Assembly: GCF_905171775.1 (NCBI RefSeq)
Contig: NC_053492.1
Span: forward strand, 328,440,720-328,504,719
DNA: 64,000 bases
From: Rana temporaria
Taxonomy: Eukaryota; Chordata; Amphibia; Anura; Ranidae
Direction: 5' to 3'
Numbering within the stretch: the stretch's first letter is position 1; each line of letters begins with the position of its first letter. The notes under the pieces were generated by a model. That model had not been told where the DNA came from. It searched no databases and worked only from the letters and a program-made list of their open reading frames with translations. The position numbers and the translations under genes were made by a program. Positions 31,746 to 41,107 of the stretch are shown here, piece after piece.

Positions 31746-33006
31746 TGTAGCGCTTACCCCCGAAGGAGCGGCTAATTGTTTTGGGCCTGCACTCTGCTTT
31801 ATTACCCCCCCCAGTATTCTGGGTCTCACTCCCCTGGTCACAGCTGTGGTGCAAACTGACACAATAGTTTATGAGCGACAAAGGAACCGTTTAGACACAA
31901 GTTAAAACTTAAATAATCATTGACTTTACTAGAACAGTTGTTGTAATACACAATCGGAACATAAGTGGTGCACATACAGTATTGCGAAAGGCTGTGCGCA
32001 ACAATTTCTTTACACCCCCCCTACGGCCGCAGGTATTTTGGTGTCTCCAAGTGGGACTAGCGCGCAGGCCTTACTTCAAGCTGCGCGCCTTCCCACTTCC
32101 AGTACACAACCACACAGTATGCGCCACGCAACACCCAACAGAATAAAACACAACCGTAACGGGTAATCACTCAGTAACTTCCCTATGACAGTATCTGTCT
32201 AACAGTAACAGCGCTGCAAGGCCTTGCCAATAAAATGTAGTAGTATTAGTCCTTGATCTTCTTTCTTCGCTAGCAATGTGAACTCAATTTGTAATCCACA
32301 GGTATTTTAATAGTAGTTTGATGCAAACAGGGACTGCGGATTAAACGTGGAGGGTGACTGCGCACTCTTTCCTGGTTAATACACAATATTCAATGGCCGG
32401 CCATTGAACAGTTGATTAAGGCTTTCAGGTCCTGGCACATGTGGCTTAGGGAAACACACTGGCAGCGTGGAACTAACGGTCCCAGCAGCACTCCCCGGCA
32501 GTCTAAGTGTGTGTGTGTGTAAACAGTACAAAGCTTTGGGCCCGAGCCCTCTCACCACACGAGGCCCAGATGACTGGATGCTCTCACCACACACGGCCTC
32601 CACCTGGTCTCTGCACTCGTCTGGTTGTCCAGTTCCCACTTTCAGAGACGATCGGGAACCCTCCAACACTTGCCTGGATACCGATGGCTTGCTTCCGCAC
32701 GAGGTAGGCCAGAACTCCACCAAACACACTGTGAAAGGGTTCCTCCAGGATGTGGGTCCCGAGGCCGAGAGAGCTAAAAATGGCCACACAAGGTCTTTTA
32801 TATCTTCCCAGCATGCCTTGCAGCCCTGAGTGTTCCTGGGTAATTATTCATATCCCTTCTGGATGTTCTGAAAAAAACAAACCTTGAACACGCCGTTCCA
32901 TTTCTTCGCCAGTAGATGGCATCAGACGCTTATTTACATTATAAGACTATCAATTCTACCACTTCAGATCTGAGCATTCTTAATAGCAAAAATTGCCCCC
33001 GCTACA
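31746..33006 (-). repeat. 5' LTR of the gypsy element
   Basis: Same sequence as 24319-25582 apart from one C and one GT unit. TATA box at 32796-32802 and AATAAA at 31798-31803. It is followed by ttag, the target duplication, and the CR1 sequence. Confidence 0.93.
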
Positions 33007-33460
33007 TTAGATACAATGGCTTTGAAATTACAGAGCTCAATTCTTTTAGGATCCGTGGGTGTATGCCATCTGGTCCAGGTGCTTTATCCACCTTTATTCT
33101 GTCTAAATATTTCTGGACCATATCACTTTTGAGCCATTGTGGATTTGGGGCTGTGTCACTAATGCTCCATTGTATACACAGAGCTGAAGAAAGTATTTAT
33201 TAAATTAGCCTTCTCTTTGTCCCCAGTCACCCACTCTAGATTATTTTGTAAAGGGCCTACATGCTCAGACCTGACCTTTTTACTATTAATATATTTTAAG
33301 AATTTTTGGGGGGTTGTCTTACTATCTTTTGCAATCTGTCCTTCATTTTGAATTTTTGCATCCTTGATTTCCGTTTTACATATCCTGGTATATTCTGTGT
33401 AACATTTAAACGACACTAGTGCCTTCATTTTTATACTTTTTTAAAGGCTCTTTTCTTATA
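33007..33460 (-). mobile_element. CR1-like LINE, segment 6: linker and RT start
   Basis: The minus strand reads KTTPQKFLKYINSKKV, VGPLQNNLEWVTGDKEKANLINTFFSSVYT and, after a frame change, PDGIHPRILKEL. These are the CR1 ORF2 motifs between endonuclease and RT. It ends at the tata duplication of the solo LTR. Confidence 0.88.
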
Positions 33461-34569
33461 TGTAGCGCCTGTATACATTTTCGTACAGGTGCTATGTTTA
33501 AATTTAGTGGGAGAATGAGAGAGTTATGTTGCTCTCATTCTTTGATTTGTTAAATTTGGCTGTCGCCAAATCTGGATTGTCCTGTGGGTCAGTCTGTGCT
33601 CCAGAGATGTGGTCTCATCTCTGGGCGGCAGGTGGCGCCAGAGGGGTCCAGGCGGAGTCACTTCTCCCCAGCAGCCAATTAGAGGAGTTTTCCCTCGCGG
33701 AGCTGGCTGGGTAGGGGTATTTCTGTGGCATAGGCCGTTGTTCGGGGTTCTTTGCGGGTTCCTGGTTCCAGGTGCGGCACCCACCTTTAGGGTGTGCGCA
33801 CATCACGGGCCCCACCACTATGGCCTACCAGGCCGGGGTCGCGTGCTACGTGGAGTTCCTGACTCTGGGCTCTCATAGCCTGGAGCAACTGATGCTGCAA
33901 AGGGGCCCCAGTGACTTACTGGGTCCCTACTTCTATTGAGAAGATCCCAAGCTGGGTGCTGTTTGGTGGGGGATCAGTCTGAGGAGAACCCGGAGGCAGG
34001 TGATCCAACAGGGCTTGAACGAACCATCGGGCATCTGGGTGACTGGACACTGACAGGTCACATTTCAACTGTCAGTCGGTAACCCCAAAAGACATACTGG
34101 GAGGATTTGCTCTATTATTCACAATTTCAGCACTAGGCCTGTGGCAGAGGCCTCATCTAACAACTTAATCTAACTAGAGCCAAGTTGGTGGCAAAGACTT
34201 GTTCCTCCCAGAAACTTTAAGTAGCGCTCTGGCTGCCAGGCCTGTGAGAGAGGTCTGTCCAGGGGCACTTCACCCACTCCGGCTGGAGTGGCGACTTGGA
34301 CTAATACAATTGCAGAGGGCAGGAATGCCTTTACTATCCATAGCCTGATTCTGTGAAGTTGCTCTTCCTTCACCAACCTATCCTGTCTACCTCAAGTTAC
34401 ATGTTGGTCATGTTTGACCAGAGAATAAAGCATTTGAAAACGTCAACTGACTATCTGGACATTCAATTACTGCTCTCAGCACCACCATCACACCTAGAGA
34501 CAGTACAGAGGTAACTTAAATACGCCAATCCCAAATCTAATCAGCGGCTCCTGCGGGGGTAGCGCTACA
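33461..34569 (+). mobile_element. Solo LTR of a gypsy-type element
   Basis: Starts tgtagcgcctg, ends gggggtagcgctaca, flanked by tata on both sides (33457-33460 and 34570-34573). The end (read inverse: tgtagcgctacccccgcaggagccgct) closely resembles the start of the neighbouring gypsy LTR (tgtagcgcttacccccgaaggagcggct). It is therefore a relative in the opposite orientation. An AATAAA (agaataaagcatttg) lies at about 34423 on the plus strand. No internal region remains, as expected after LTR-LTR recombination. Confidence 0.8.
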
Positions 34570-34740
34570 TATAGTTTATAGCTTTTTTAACTTTGACCGT
34601 GAGCCACATAGGTTTTATTTTTAGCCTTTTAAACTTCTTGCCCATGGGAATATACTTTGCATTGAGGTCCCAAACAGTCTTTTTGAAGAATACCCATTTC
34701 TCTTCTGTGTTTATCGATAACAATATTTCCTCCCAGTCTT
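34570..34740 (-). mobile_element. CR1-like LINE, segment 5: endonuclease-RT linker
   Basis: The minus strand reads DWEEILLSINTEEKWVFFKKTV, LNAKYIPMGKKFKR and KPMWLTVKVKKAINYK. It continues as KKRAFKKY across the solo LTR into segment 6. Confidence 0.82.
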
Positions 34741-34819
34741 ATGCCGCATACACACGACCGTATTTCATGACGTGAAAAATGCAATTTTTTAAAATGGTCA
34801 TTAAAAACGACTGTGTGTA

Positions 34820-37651
34820 CCACTGCACCGCCCAAGGCGTTGTTATCCGCTAACATCTCTGTATTACCCAAGCAAGGCAAAGACCCCTCGCAATGCAGCA
34901 GCTATAGGCCTATATCCCTGCTCAACGTGGATCTGAAGTTGTTTGCGAAGGTCCTGGCTAATCGTTTGTCTCCTCTACTCCCAAGTGTAATCCACAATGA
35001 CCAGGTGGGATTTGTCCCGGGCCGGGAGGAGAGGGACAATACCACCAAAACGATCCACTTAATCTCTTACATCCAACGCAAAGGGCTGAGGGCTTGTCTC
35101 CTCTCTTTCGACGCCGAAAAGGCATTCGATCGGGTCAACTGGGGATTTCTTCGACTCTCATTGGAACAATTGGGCCTGGGAACGCCCTTTATTTCCAAGG
35201 TGATGTCCCTTTACTCGCAGCCCTCAGCTTCGGTCTTGGTGGATGGTTCTACTTCTGCGCCCTTTGACATCTCCAATGGTACTCGGCAGGGCTGCCCCCT
35301 ATCCCCACTCTTATTTGTCATTGTAATAGAACACTTAGCTTGCGCCATCAGACGAAATGTCTCCAAACGCCTTCCTCCCATTACAAACTATCCCTCTATG
35401 CTGACGACCTTTTGGTATACTTACAGGACCCCCATATCTCCCTGCCATCCCTCTTTGTGGAATTCCGTCGCTTTGGCACATTTAGCAACTTCAAACTCAA
35501 TCTGTCCAAGACTGAGGCTCTCAACGTCTCCCTCCCTGCCGCTACGATGACTAGGCTCAAAGCCAATTTTTCTTTCAAATGGCAAACGAGGGGAATCTCA
35601 TACCTTGGCGTCATTATTCCTTCTAATCTTTCCAACCTCTTTTCATCGAACTATGTTCCTCTGCTTTCACGCTTGCGGAAGGACTTGGAGGAGTGGGGGG
35701 GGACTTCCTTGCCGTGGTTCGGGAGGATCAACACCCTGAAGATGGACACTCTACCCAAACTCCTGTATCTCCTTCAAACGGTTCCCGTCTTAATCCCCAA
35801 GTCCTTCTTCAACTCCTTACGCTCTCTCGCCATCAGATTCCTGTGGCGACGGGGGCTTTCTAGGGTGAAATACAATGTGCTCACCCGCCCAAAGCTGCGG
35901 GGCGGAGCTGGCATCCCTGACTTCAAGACCTACTACAAGGCCACACACATTGCGCGTGTCTTGGAGTGGTTCCCGCGCCCTTTCTCGAAGGCCTCCGTCG
36001 CCCTAGAGCAAGACTTGTCTCACGTTGACCTGCGAGCGCTCCTATGGGGATATAGAACTGAACTGACACACATACCTCCTCCCTCCCCGCTTACTCTGGC
36101 TTCTCTCAGATTATGGTACAACAGGGGGTTATGTTCCCTACTGTCCTCCGACCCCTCTCTGCTATCTTCCCTATTCGACAATCCCTCCTTCCCCCAAGGC
36201 TTTGGTGTATCTTCGTTAGGCCCCTTCAAAAGGACTGAATGGCCCCAGGCACGCTCCTTTGTGCATCCTACGCTGGGGTCGCCAGCGACTCCGGCAGGCG
36301 CTCATGACTGGCTCACTACACTACACTTGTCCACACTTACAAAGCACCTACATTCCTCCTCTCAGGTACACCGCCCTCCCACGGAGTTTGAACGACTGTG
36401 TTCCCTCTCGGAGACGCCCAGGCACCTACTCTCGGCCATATATAACCTACTGCAAACACTCACGCACACCGAGCTACCCTCTTACACTAGGATGTGGTCT
36501 GCAGATCTGGGTGAGGACATCCGGCAGGCAGACTGGCAGACTTCGTTTTACTTTACTCACAAGTCCACAATCTCCTGCTACGCACAGGAAAAAAACTACA
36601 AGATTCTGTCAAGATGGTACAGGGTTCCCTCCGTGTTGCACAAAATATTTCCGTCCACCCCGGCATCCTGTTGGCGATGTTCCGCTGCTGTGGGGACTTA
36701 TCTACATGTCTGGTGGGATTGTGAGAGGATCCGCCCCTTCTGGACTCAGGTATTTGAATGTTACAACAAAGTCTACGATAAATCACTGGTTCCCTCACCT
36801 AAAATTGCTCTTCTCTCCATCCTGCCTGGTTCTGTTAAATCGCAGAGACGGAGTCTCCTCCGTTTCTTCATGTCTTCAGCAAGACAGCTCATACCTTCCT
36901 ACTGGAAGTCGACCGCAACTCCTCCATTGTCACGCTGGGTCTCTATTATGAACGATACCATGAGAATGGAGGAGATGCTGGCTCTTGACAATGACACTTT
37001 TGATAAGTATACGTTGCTATGGCTCGTCTGGCTCCACTTCTCTTCCTCTGACACCCTGGCGAACATGTTGTCCACCCAACCATGATCACCCCTGATCGCC
37101 TCCGTCTGTGTCACCTTCTTAAGATAAACTAGGTTCCCCTCCCCCCCACTTTATTTACATTGTTTCTTCCATTTGCTCCCTCAGCAACTCTCACACTCCC
37201 CCATGATTCCCCTCTGGTTTCTTCTCTCTCTTCTCCTTTCCTTCTATTCTCTCTCTCTTCTCTCCTTCCCCCTTCCTCCCGCCCTCTCATGCCCCTGATT
37301 CTTGCCCCCCCATTTTTATTCTTATTTTTCTTGTCCTTTTTTTTATTTGCGGCCTTGGTTCTTTTTTGTCTTGTGTGTAATTTTTTCTTTTGATTTTATT
37401 GTTTCCTTTTTGGAGACTCTGGTTGCAATGTTGTCACCTACTAAGAGGCCATTTTGGCCGCTCACAATTTTTGTTTCGGGTTCTTGTCATAATTGTTCCT
37501 GTTATGTTATACGTTGGTGGGAGTCCTGCTGTGGGCGATAGCCATTGGGCTGACTCTCTACCACTACGTATTTATGACTGTACCCTGATTGTGACACCTC
37601 ATAATGTTCATGTATAACATGTTAAAATTCTAATAAACATATTTTCAACTC
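34820..37651 (+). mobile_element. 5'-truncated L1/Tx1-like LINE
   Basis: Flanked by an 18-bp near-identical direct repeat, taaaaacgactgtgtgta (34802-34819) and taaaaacgaccgtgtgta (37652-37669). It begins inside the RT domain, so it is 5'-truncated, and ends taataaacatattttcaactc without a long poly(A). The 3' UTR (37086-37651) is C/T-rich with TTTTCTTT stretches. Confidence 0.88.
34823..37085 (+). pseudogene. L1/Tx1 ORF2 (RT and C-terminal domain, one frameshift)
   Basis: The first frame (to 35550) carries SSYRPISLLNVDLKLFAKVLANRL, FDAEKAFDRVNW and TRQGCPLSPLLF, which are RT motifs 1 to 4. A single-base frame change between about 35370 and 35400 is followed by SLYADDLLVYLQD (YADD box) and a 560-residue continuation. 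That continuation contains LPKLLYLLQTVPVL, FLWRRGLSRVKYNVL and LRGGAGIPDFKTYYKA, and a zinc knuckle CWRCSAAVGTYLHVWWDC (C-x2-C-x8-H-x4-C). Apart from that one shift the protein is open, so the insertion is fairly recent. The endonuclease and ORF1 are absent through truncation. Confidence 0.9.
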
Positions 37652-38016
37652 TAAAAACGACCGTGTGTAGGCTTCAGAGCATTTTTCTTGATGTGAAAAA
37701 CGGCCATTAAAAATGAAGAACATGCTCTAATTTTTCTCATAATTTTTCATGCTGTCTCTTTTCACATTGTGAAAAACGGTCGTGTGTAGGCTTCTACGAC
37801 GGGAAAAAACGTGCATGCTCAGAAGCAAGTTATGAGACGGGAGCACTCGTTCTGGTAAAACTAGCATTTTTAATGGAGATAGCACATTCGTCACGCTGTA
37901 ACAGACTGAAAAGCACAAAGACTGAAAAGCGCAAATCGTCTCTCACCAAACTTTTACTAACACAAAATCAGCAAAAGCAGCCCAAAGACATTAAAAATGG
38001 TTGTGTGTACGTGGCT

Positions 38017-38058
38017 GTCCTGGAGAGCAGCCCTCATTCTTTGCTCTCTTGAAATTAA
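38017..38058 (-). mobile_element. CR1-like LINE, segment 4 (short)
   Basis: About 40 bases (minus: ttaatttcaagagagcaaag..) between two MITEs. The reading fits the NFKRAN.. stretch after the endonuclease in CR1. It is assigned mainly because it lies between segments 3 and 5. Confidence 0.55.
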
Positions 38059-38760
38059 GGCCCAGATTCTCAAAGACTGACGACGGCGTATCTCCAGATA
38101 CGCCTTCGTAAGTCCGAATGACCGCCGTCGTATCAATGCGCCTGATTCATAGAATCAGTTATGCATAGATTTGGCCAAGATACGAGCGGCGCAAGTCACC
38201 TATGCCGTCGTATCTTGTGGTGCATATTTACGCTAGGTGGCGCTTCCGTTGATTTTCACGTTGAATATGTAAATGAGCAAGATACGCCAATTCACGAACG
38301 TACGTACGCCCGTCGCAATTAGTTACGCCGTTTACGTAAGACATACGCCAGGGTAAAGATAAAGCTGGTCTCTAGGTGGCGCAGCCCATGCAAGGTATGG
38401 ACGTCGGAACAAGCCTATCTTTTTACATCGTTTACGTAAGTCGTACGTGAATGGGGCTGTGCGTAGGTTACGTTCACGTATCTTTGGGCATAAATATGAT
38501 GTGATACTGAGCATGCGCGTGCATGCGCCATTCGGCCATGCATCTACATTGGGTCACGCTTAATTTAAATACAACACGCCCATGACCTGCCTACTTTGAA
38601 TTACGCGTGCTTACGCCGGCCGATTTATGCTAAGCCGCCGTAACTTAGGACGCAATTGCTTTGTGAATACTGCACTTGCCTCTCTAAGTAGCGGCACCGT
38701 AGCGTAAATAAGATACGCTACGCCTGCACAACGTTATGCCGCCCTACGTGAATCTAGGCC
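38059..38760. mobile_element. MITE with GGCCCAGATTC inverted ends, TAA duplication
   Basis: The ends ggcccagattc and gaatctaggcc are flanked by taa (38056-38058 and 38761-38763). The three-base TAA duplication suits PIF/Harbinger. Internal motif order (tacgccgtcg hairpins, GTTTACGTAAG, CATGCGC, CACTTGC) matches the MITEs at 1299 and 23558. Confidence 0.8.
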
Positions 38761-39502
38761 TAAGTGTTTTGATCTTTCCTGTATGTATTTCTTGCTTACA
38801 GCTAACATCAAATGAAATCATGTTATGATCACTGCTACCCAGTTCAGATAAAGGAACACCTTTATCTGAACATTAGTAATAAGCTCTGCATGGTTTGAGA
38901 TACCAGGTCCAACAGAGCATCATTCCTAGTTGGGGCCTCAATAAACTGGACCATAAAATTGTCCTGTAATAGGTTTGTAAATTTTTGCCCTTTAACTGTC
39001 CCAGCAGTGCAATTACTCCACCTCCTTGTTAACATTGGGTGGTCTATAACACACTTCAATGATTAACTTTGAACTATGCACATCTATATGCAGTTCCACC
39101 CATAATGCTTAAGCCTCATCAGACTCTCCATCAACCAGGTCCCCTTTCACATAGAAACAGACCCAGCCACCTTTCCTTTTCACCCTGTCTCTCCGAAAGA
39201 GTGCATAGCCAGGAATATTAATAGCTCAGTCATGTGAGGACTGAAGCCAAGTTTCAGCAATACCGATTACATCATAGCTCTCCTCATGCACCAGAGCTTC
39301 CAACTCACCTGTTTTGCTTGGCAGATTTCTGGCATTGGTGAACAAACACTTTAATGTATTATTAAATTTTTCTCTGGTGTTTTTCATATAATTTTTAGTA
39401 GTACAAATAGCACTATAGTTTCCAATGGCTGTTTGCAACATGGGAACTTTCTTGTCACCTGCCATAACCCTCCCCCCATCTATCCCCATTCCAGTCCCCA
39501 AT
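38761..39502 (-). mobile_element. CR1-like LINE, segment 3: endonuclease
   Basis: The minus strand reads LKCLFTNARNLPSKTGELEALVHEESYDVIGIAETWL, then GYALFRRDRVKRKGGWVCFYVKGDL and EVCYRPPN. These are the CR1 apurinic-type endonuclease motifs (ETW, RRDR..GG). The pre-RT end (SDHNMISFDVS) is also recognisable. Several stops and frame changes are present, for example after LQSSHD. Confidence 0.88.
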
Positions 39503-39654
39503 TAGGGATGAGTTTCGCGTTCGATACGAACGTATGTTCGACTCAAACATCAGTCGTTCGCTCGTTCGTCAAAATTCGAACAAAACGGGTCGTTTCGCGC
39601 CAAATTTGAGTGACGCAAAACGGCCCATAATTCACTGCGGCGTTGAGTGCTGAT

Positions 39655-39762
39655 GATTGGCCAAGCATGCTGTATGTCCCGCATGCTTGACCAATCACAG
39701 CGCGCAAAAATCGAAGAGCCATAATTGGCCAAAGCCTGGGTTGCTTTGGCCAATTATGGCTC
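39655..39762. promoter_or_regulatory. Paired CCAAT hairpins of hAT copy 2
   Basis: gattggccaagcatgc with its inverse, then gagccataattggccaaagc with its inverse, as in copies 1 and 3. It lies 25 bases before the TATA box. Confidence 0.6.
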
Positions 39763-39786
39763 AGGGCTTTAGCACACGCCCCACAC

Positions 39787-39793
39787 TATAAAA
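39787..39793 (+). promoter_or_regulatory. TATA box of hAT copy 2
   Basis: CACACTATAAAAGGCCGCC, a strong TATA consensus, followed ~50 bases later by the shared leader agtgtgttccagcttgttacag. The transposase ATG lies 1.3 kb downstream, past the tandem array. Confidence 0.65.
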
Positions 39794-40089
39794 GGCCGCC
39801 TTCCGGGTGGCCTCGTGTAGTGTGTTCCAGCTTGTTACAGTTGTTACAGTTAGAGAGACAGAGAGATTATCTTTTTAGATAGATAGATAGAGTAGGGTAG
39901 TCAGTTTAGCTTGAAATACAGTGTGTAGAGAATATATATACATCCCTAGGAGTTGTACATATATTTATACACTGTATAGCTTAGCTAGATCTGCTCTTAG
40001 TATTTGTCAGGCAGGATATTGTGCATAGCTGCAGTGCTCTAACGTGTTGTATTGCCTTCCTCTGTGCTGTGTAGTTTACACCTAAACGT

Positions 40090-41085
40090 ACTGGGTGTTA
40101 CTGCACGTGTCCTGTTTATTTGCAAGTAAGCGCATTTACTGCAAGTGCAATTTTGCTCTTTAATCGCACATAAGCGCATTTACTGCAAGTGCAATTTTGC
40201 TCTTTAATCGCACGTAAGCGCATTTACTGCAAGTACAATTTTGCTCTTTAATCGCACGTAAGCACATTTACTGCAAGTGCAATTTTGCTCTTTAATCGCA
40301 CGTAAGCTCATTTACTGTAAGTGCACGTGTCCTGTTTATTTGCAACTAAGCGCATTTAGTTTAAGTGCAAGTTTGTTCTTTAATAGCGCGTAAGCGCATT
40401 TACTGCAAGTCCAAGTTTGCTCTTTAATCGCACGTAAGTGCATTTCCTGCAAGTGCACTTTTGCTCTTTAATCGCACGTAAGCGCATTTACTGCAAGTGC
40501 AATTTTGCTCTTTAATTGCACGTAAGCGCATTTACTGTAAGTGCACGTGTCCTGTTTATTTGCAACTAAGCGCATTTAGTGTAAGTGCAAGTTTGCTCTT
40601 TAATAGCACATAAGCGCATTTACTGCAAGTCCAAGTTTGCTCTTTAATCGCACGTAAGCGCATTTACTGCAAGTGCAAGTTTGCTCTTTAATCGCACGTA
40701 AGCGCATTTACTGCAAGTGCAATTTTGCTCTTTGATTGGAAGTAAGCGCATTTACTGCAAGTGCAATTTTGCTCTTTAATCACACGTAAGCACATTTACT
40801 GCAAGTGCAATTTTGCTCTTTAATCGCACGTAAGCGCATTTACTGTAAGTGCACGTGTCCTGTTTATTTGCAACTAAGCACATTTAGTGTAAGTGCAAGT
40901 TTGCTCTTTAATAGCATGTAAGCGCATTTACTGCAAGTCCAAGTTTGCTCTTTAATCGCACGTAAGCGCATTTACTGTAAGTGCAAGTTTGCTCTTTAAT
41001 AGCACATAAGCGCATTTACTGCAAGTGCAAGTTTGCTCTTTAATAGCACGTAAACGCATTTACTGTAAGTGCACGTGTGTTGTTT
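40090..41085. repeat. 5'-side tandem array, 44-bp unit, hAT copy 2
   Basis: Units such as aagcgcatttactgcaagtg start at 40128, 40172 and 40216, exactly 44 bases apart, for about 22 units. A variant unit (cctgtttatttgcaactaag) recurs at larger multiples of 44, showing a higher-order pattern. It ends 20-25 bases before the transposase ATG. Confidence 0.92.
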
Positions 41086-41107
41086 ATTTACACCTGAACG
41101 CATTAAA

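Larger units (their letters stand above)
24319..33006 (-). mobile_element. Ty3/gypsy LTR retrotransposon, structurally complete
   Basis: Two LTRs of 1,264 and 1,261 bp start tgtagcgctt and end ccgctaca. They are flanked by ttag on both sides (24315-24318 and 33007-33010). Between them, on the minus strand, lie a tRNA-Pro-type primer site, gag with a CCHC knuckle, pol (protease, RT, RNase H, integrase) and a polypurine tract. The LTRs appear to differ only in a C-run and a (GT)n length, and neither gag nor pol has an internal stop. It splits the CR1 LINE between segments 6 and 7. No envelope frame is present. Confidence 0.95.
34741..38016. mobile_element. MITE (ATGCCGCATACACACGACCG) split by a LINE
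   Basis: The left part is 34741-34819 (atgccgcatacacacgaccg, cgtgaaaaatgc) and the right part 37652-38016 (aaaacgaccgtgtgtaggc, gtgaaaaacggtcgtgtgtagg, ending gtgtgtacgtggct). Together they make a ~440-bp MITE like that at 2996-3430. The L1/Tx1 LINE inserted within it. Confidence 0.78.

Noticed and set aside
24319..33006. Endogenous retrovirus with envelope
   Set aside because: The tRNA-Pro primer site is shared with some retroviruses, but domain order, a single-knuckle Gag and absence of any env frame after pol indicate a Ty3/gypsy retrotransposon.
36259..36951. 230-codon frame overlapping the L1/Tx1 ORF2
   Set aside because: The overlapping frame 35340-37085 carries the RT and zinc-knuckle motifs. 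This one carries none.
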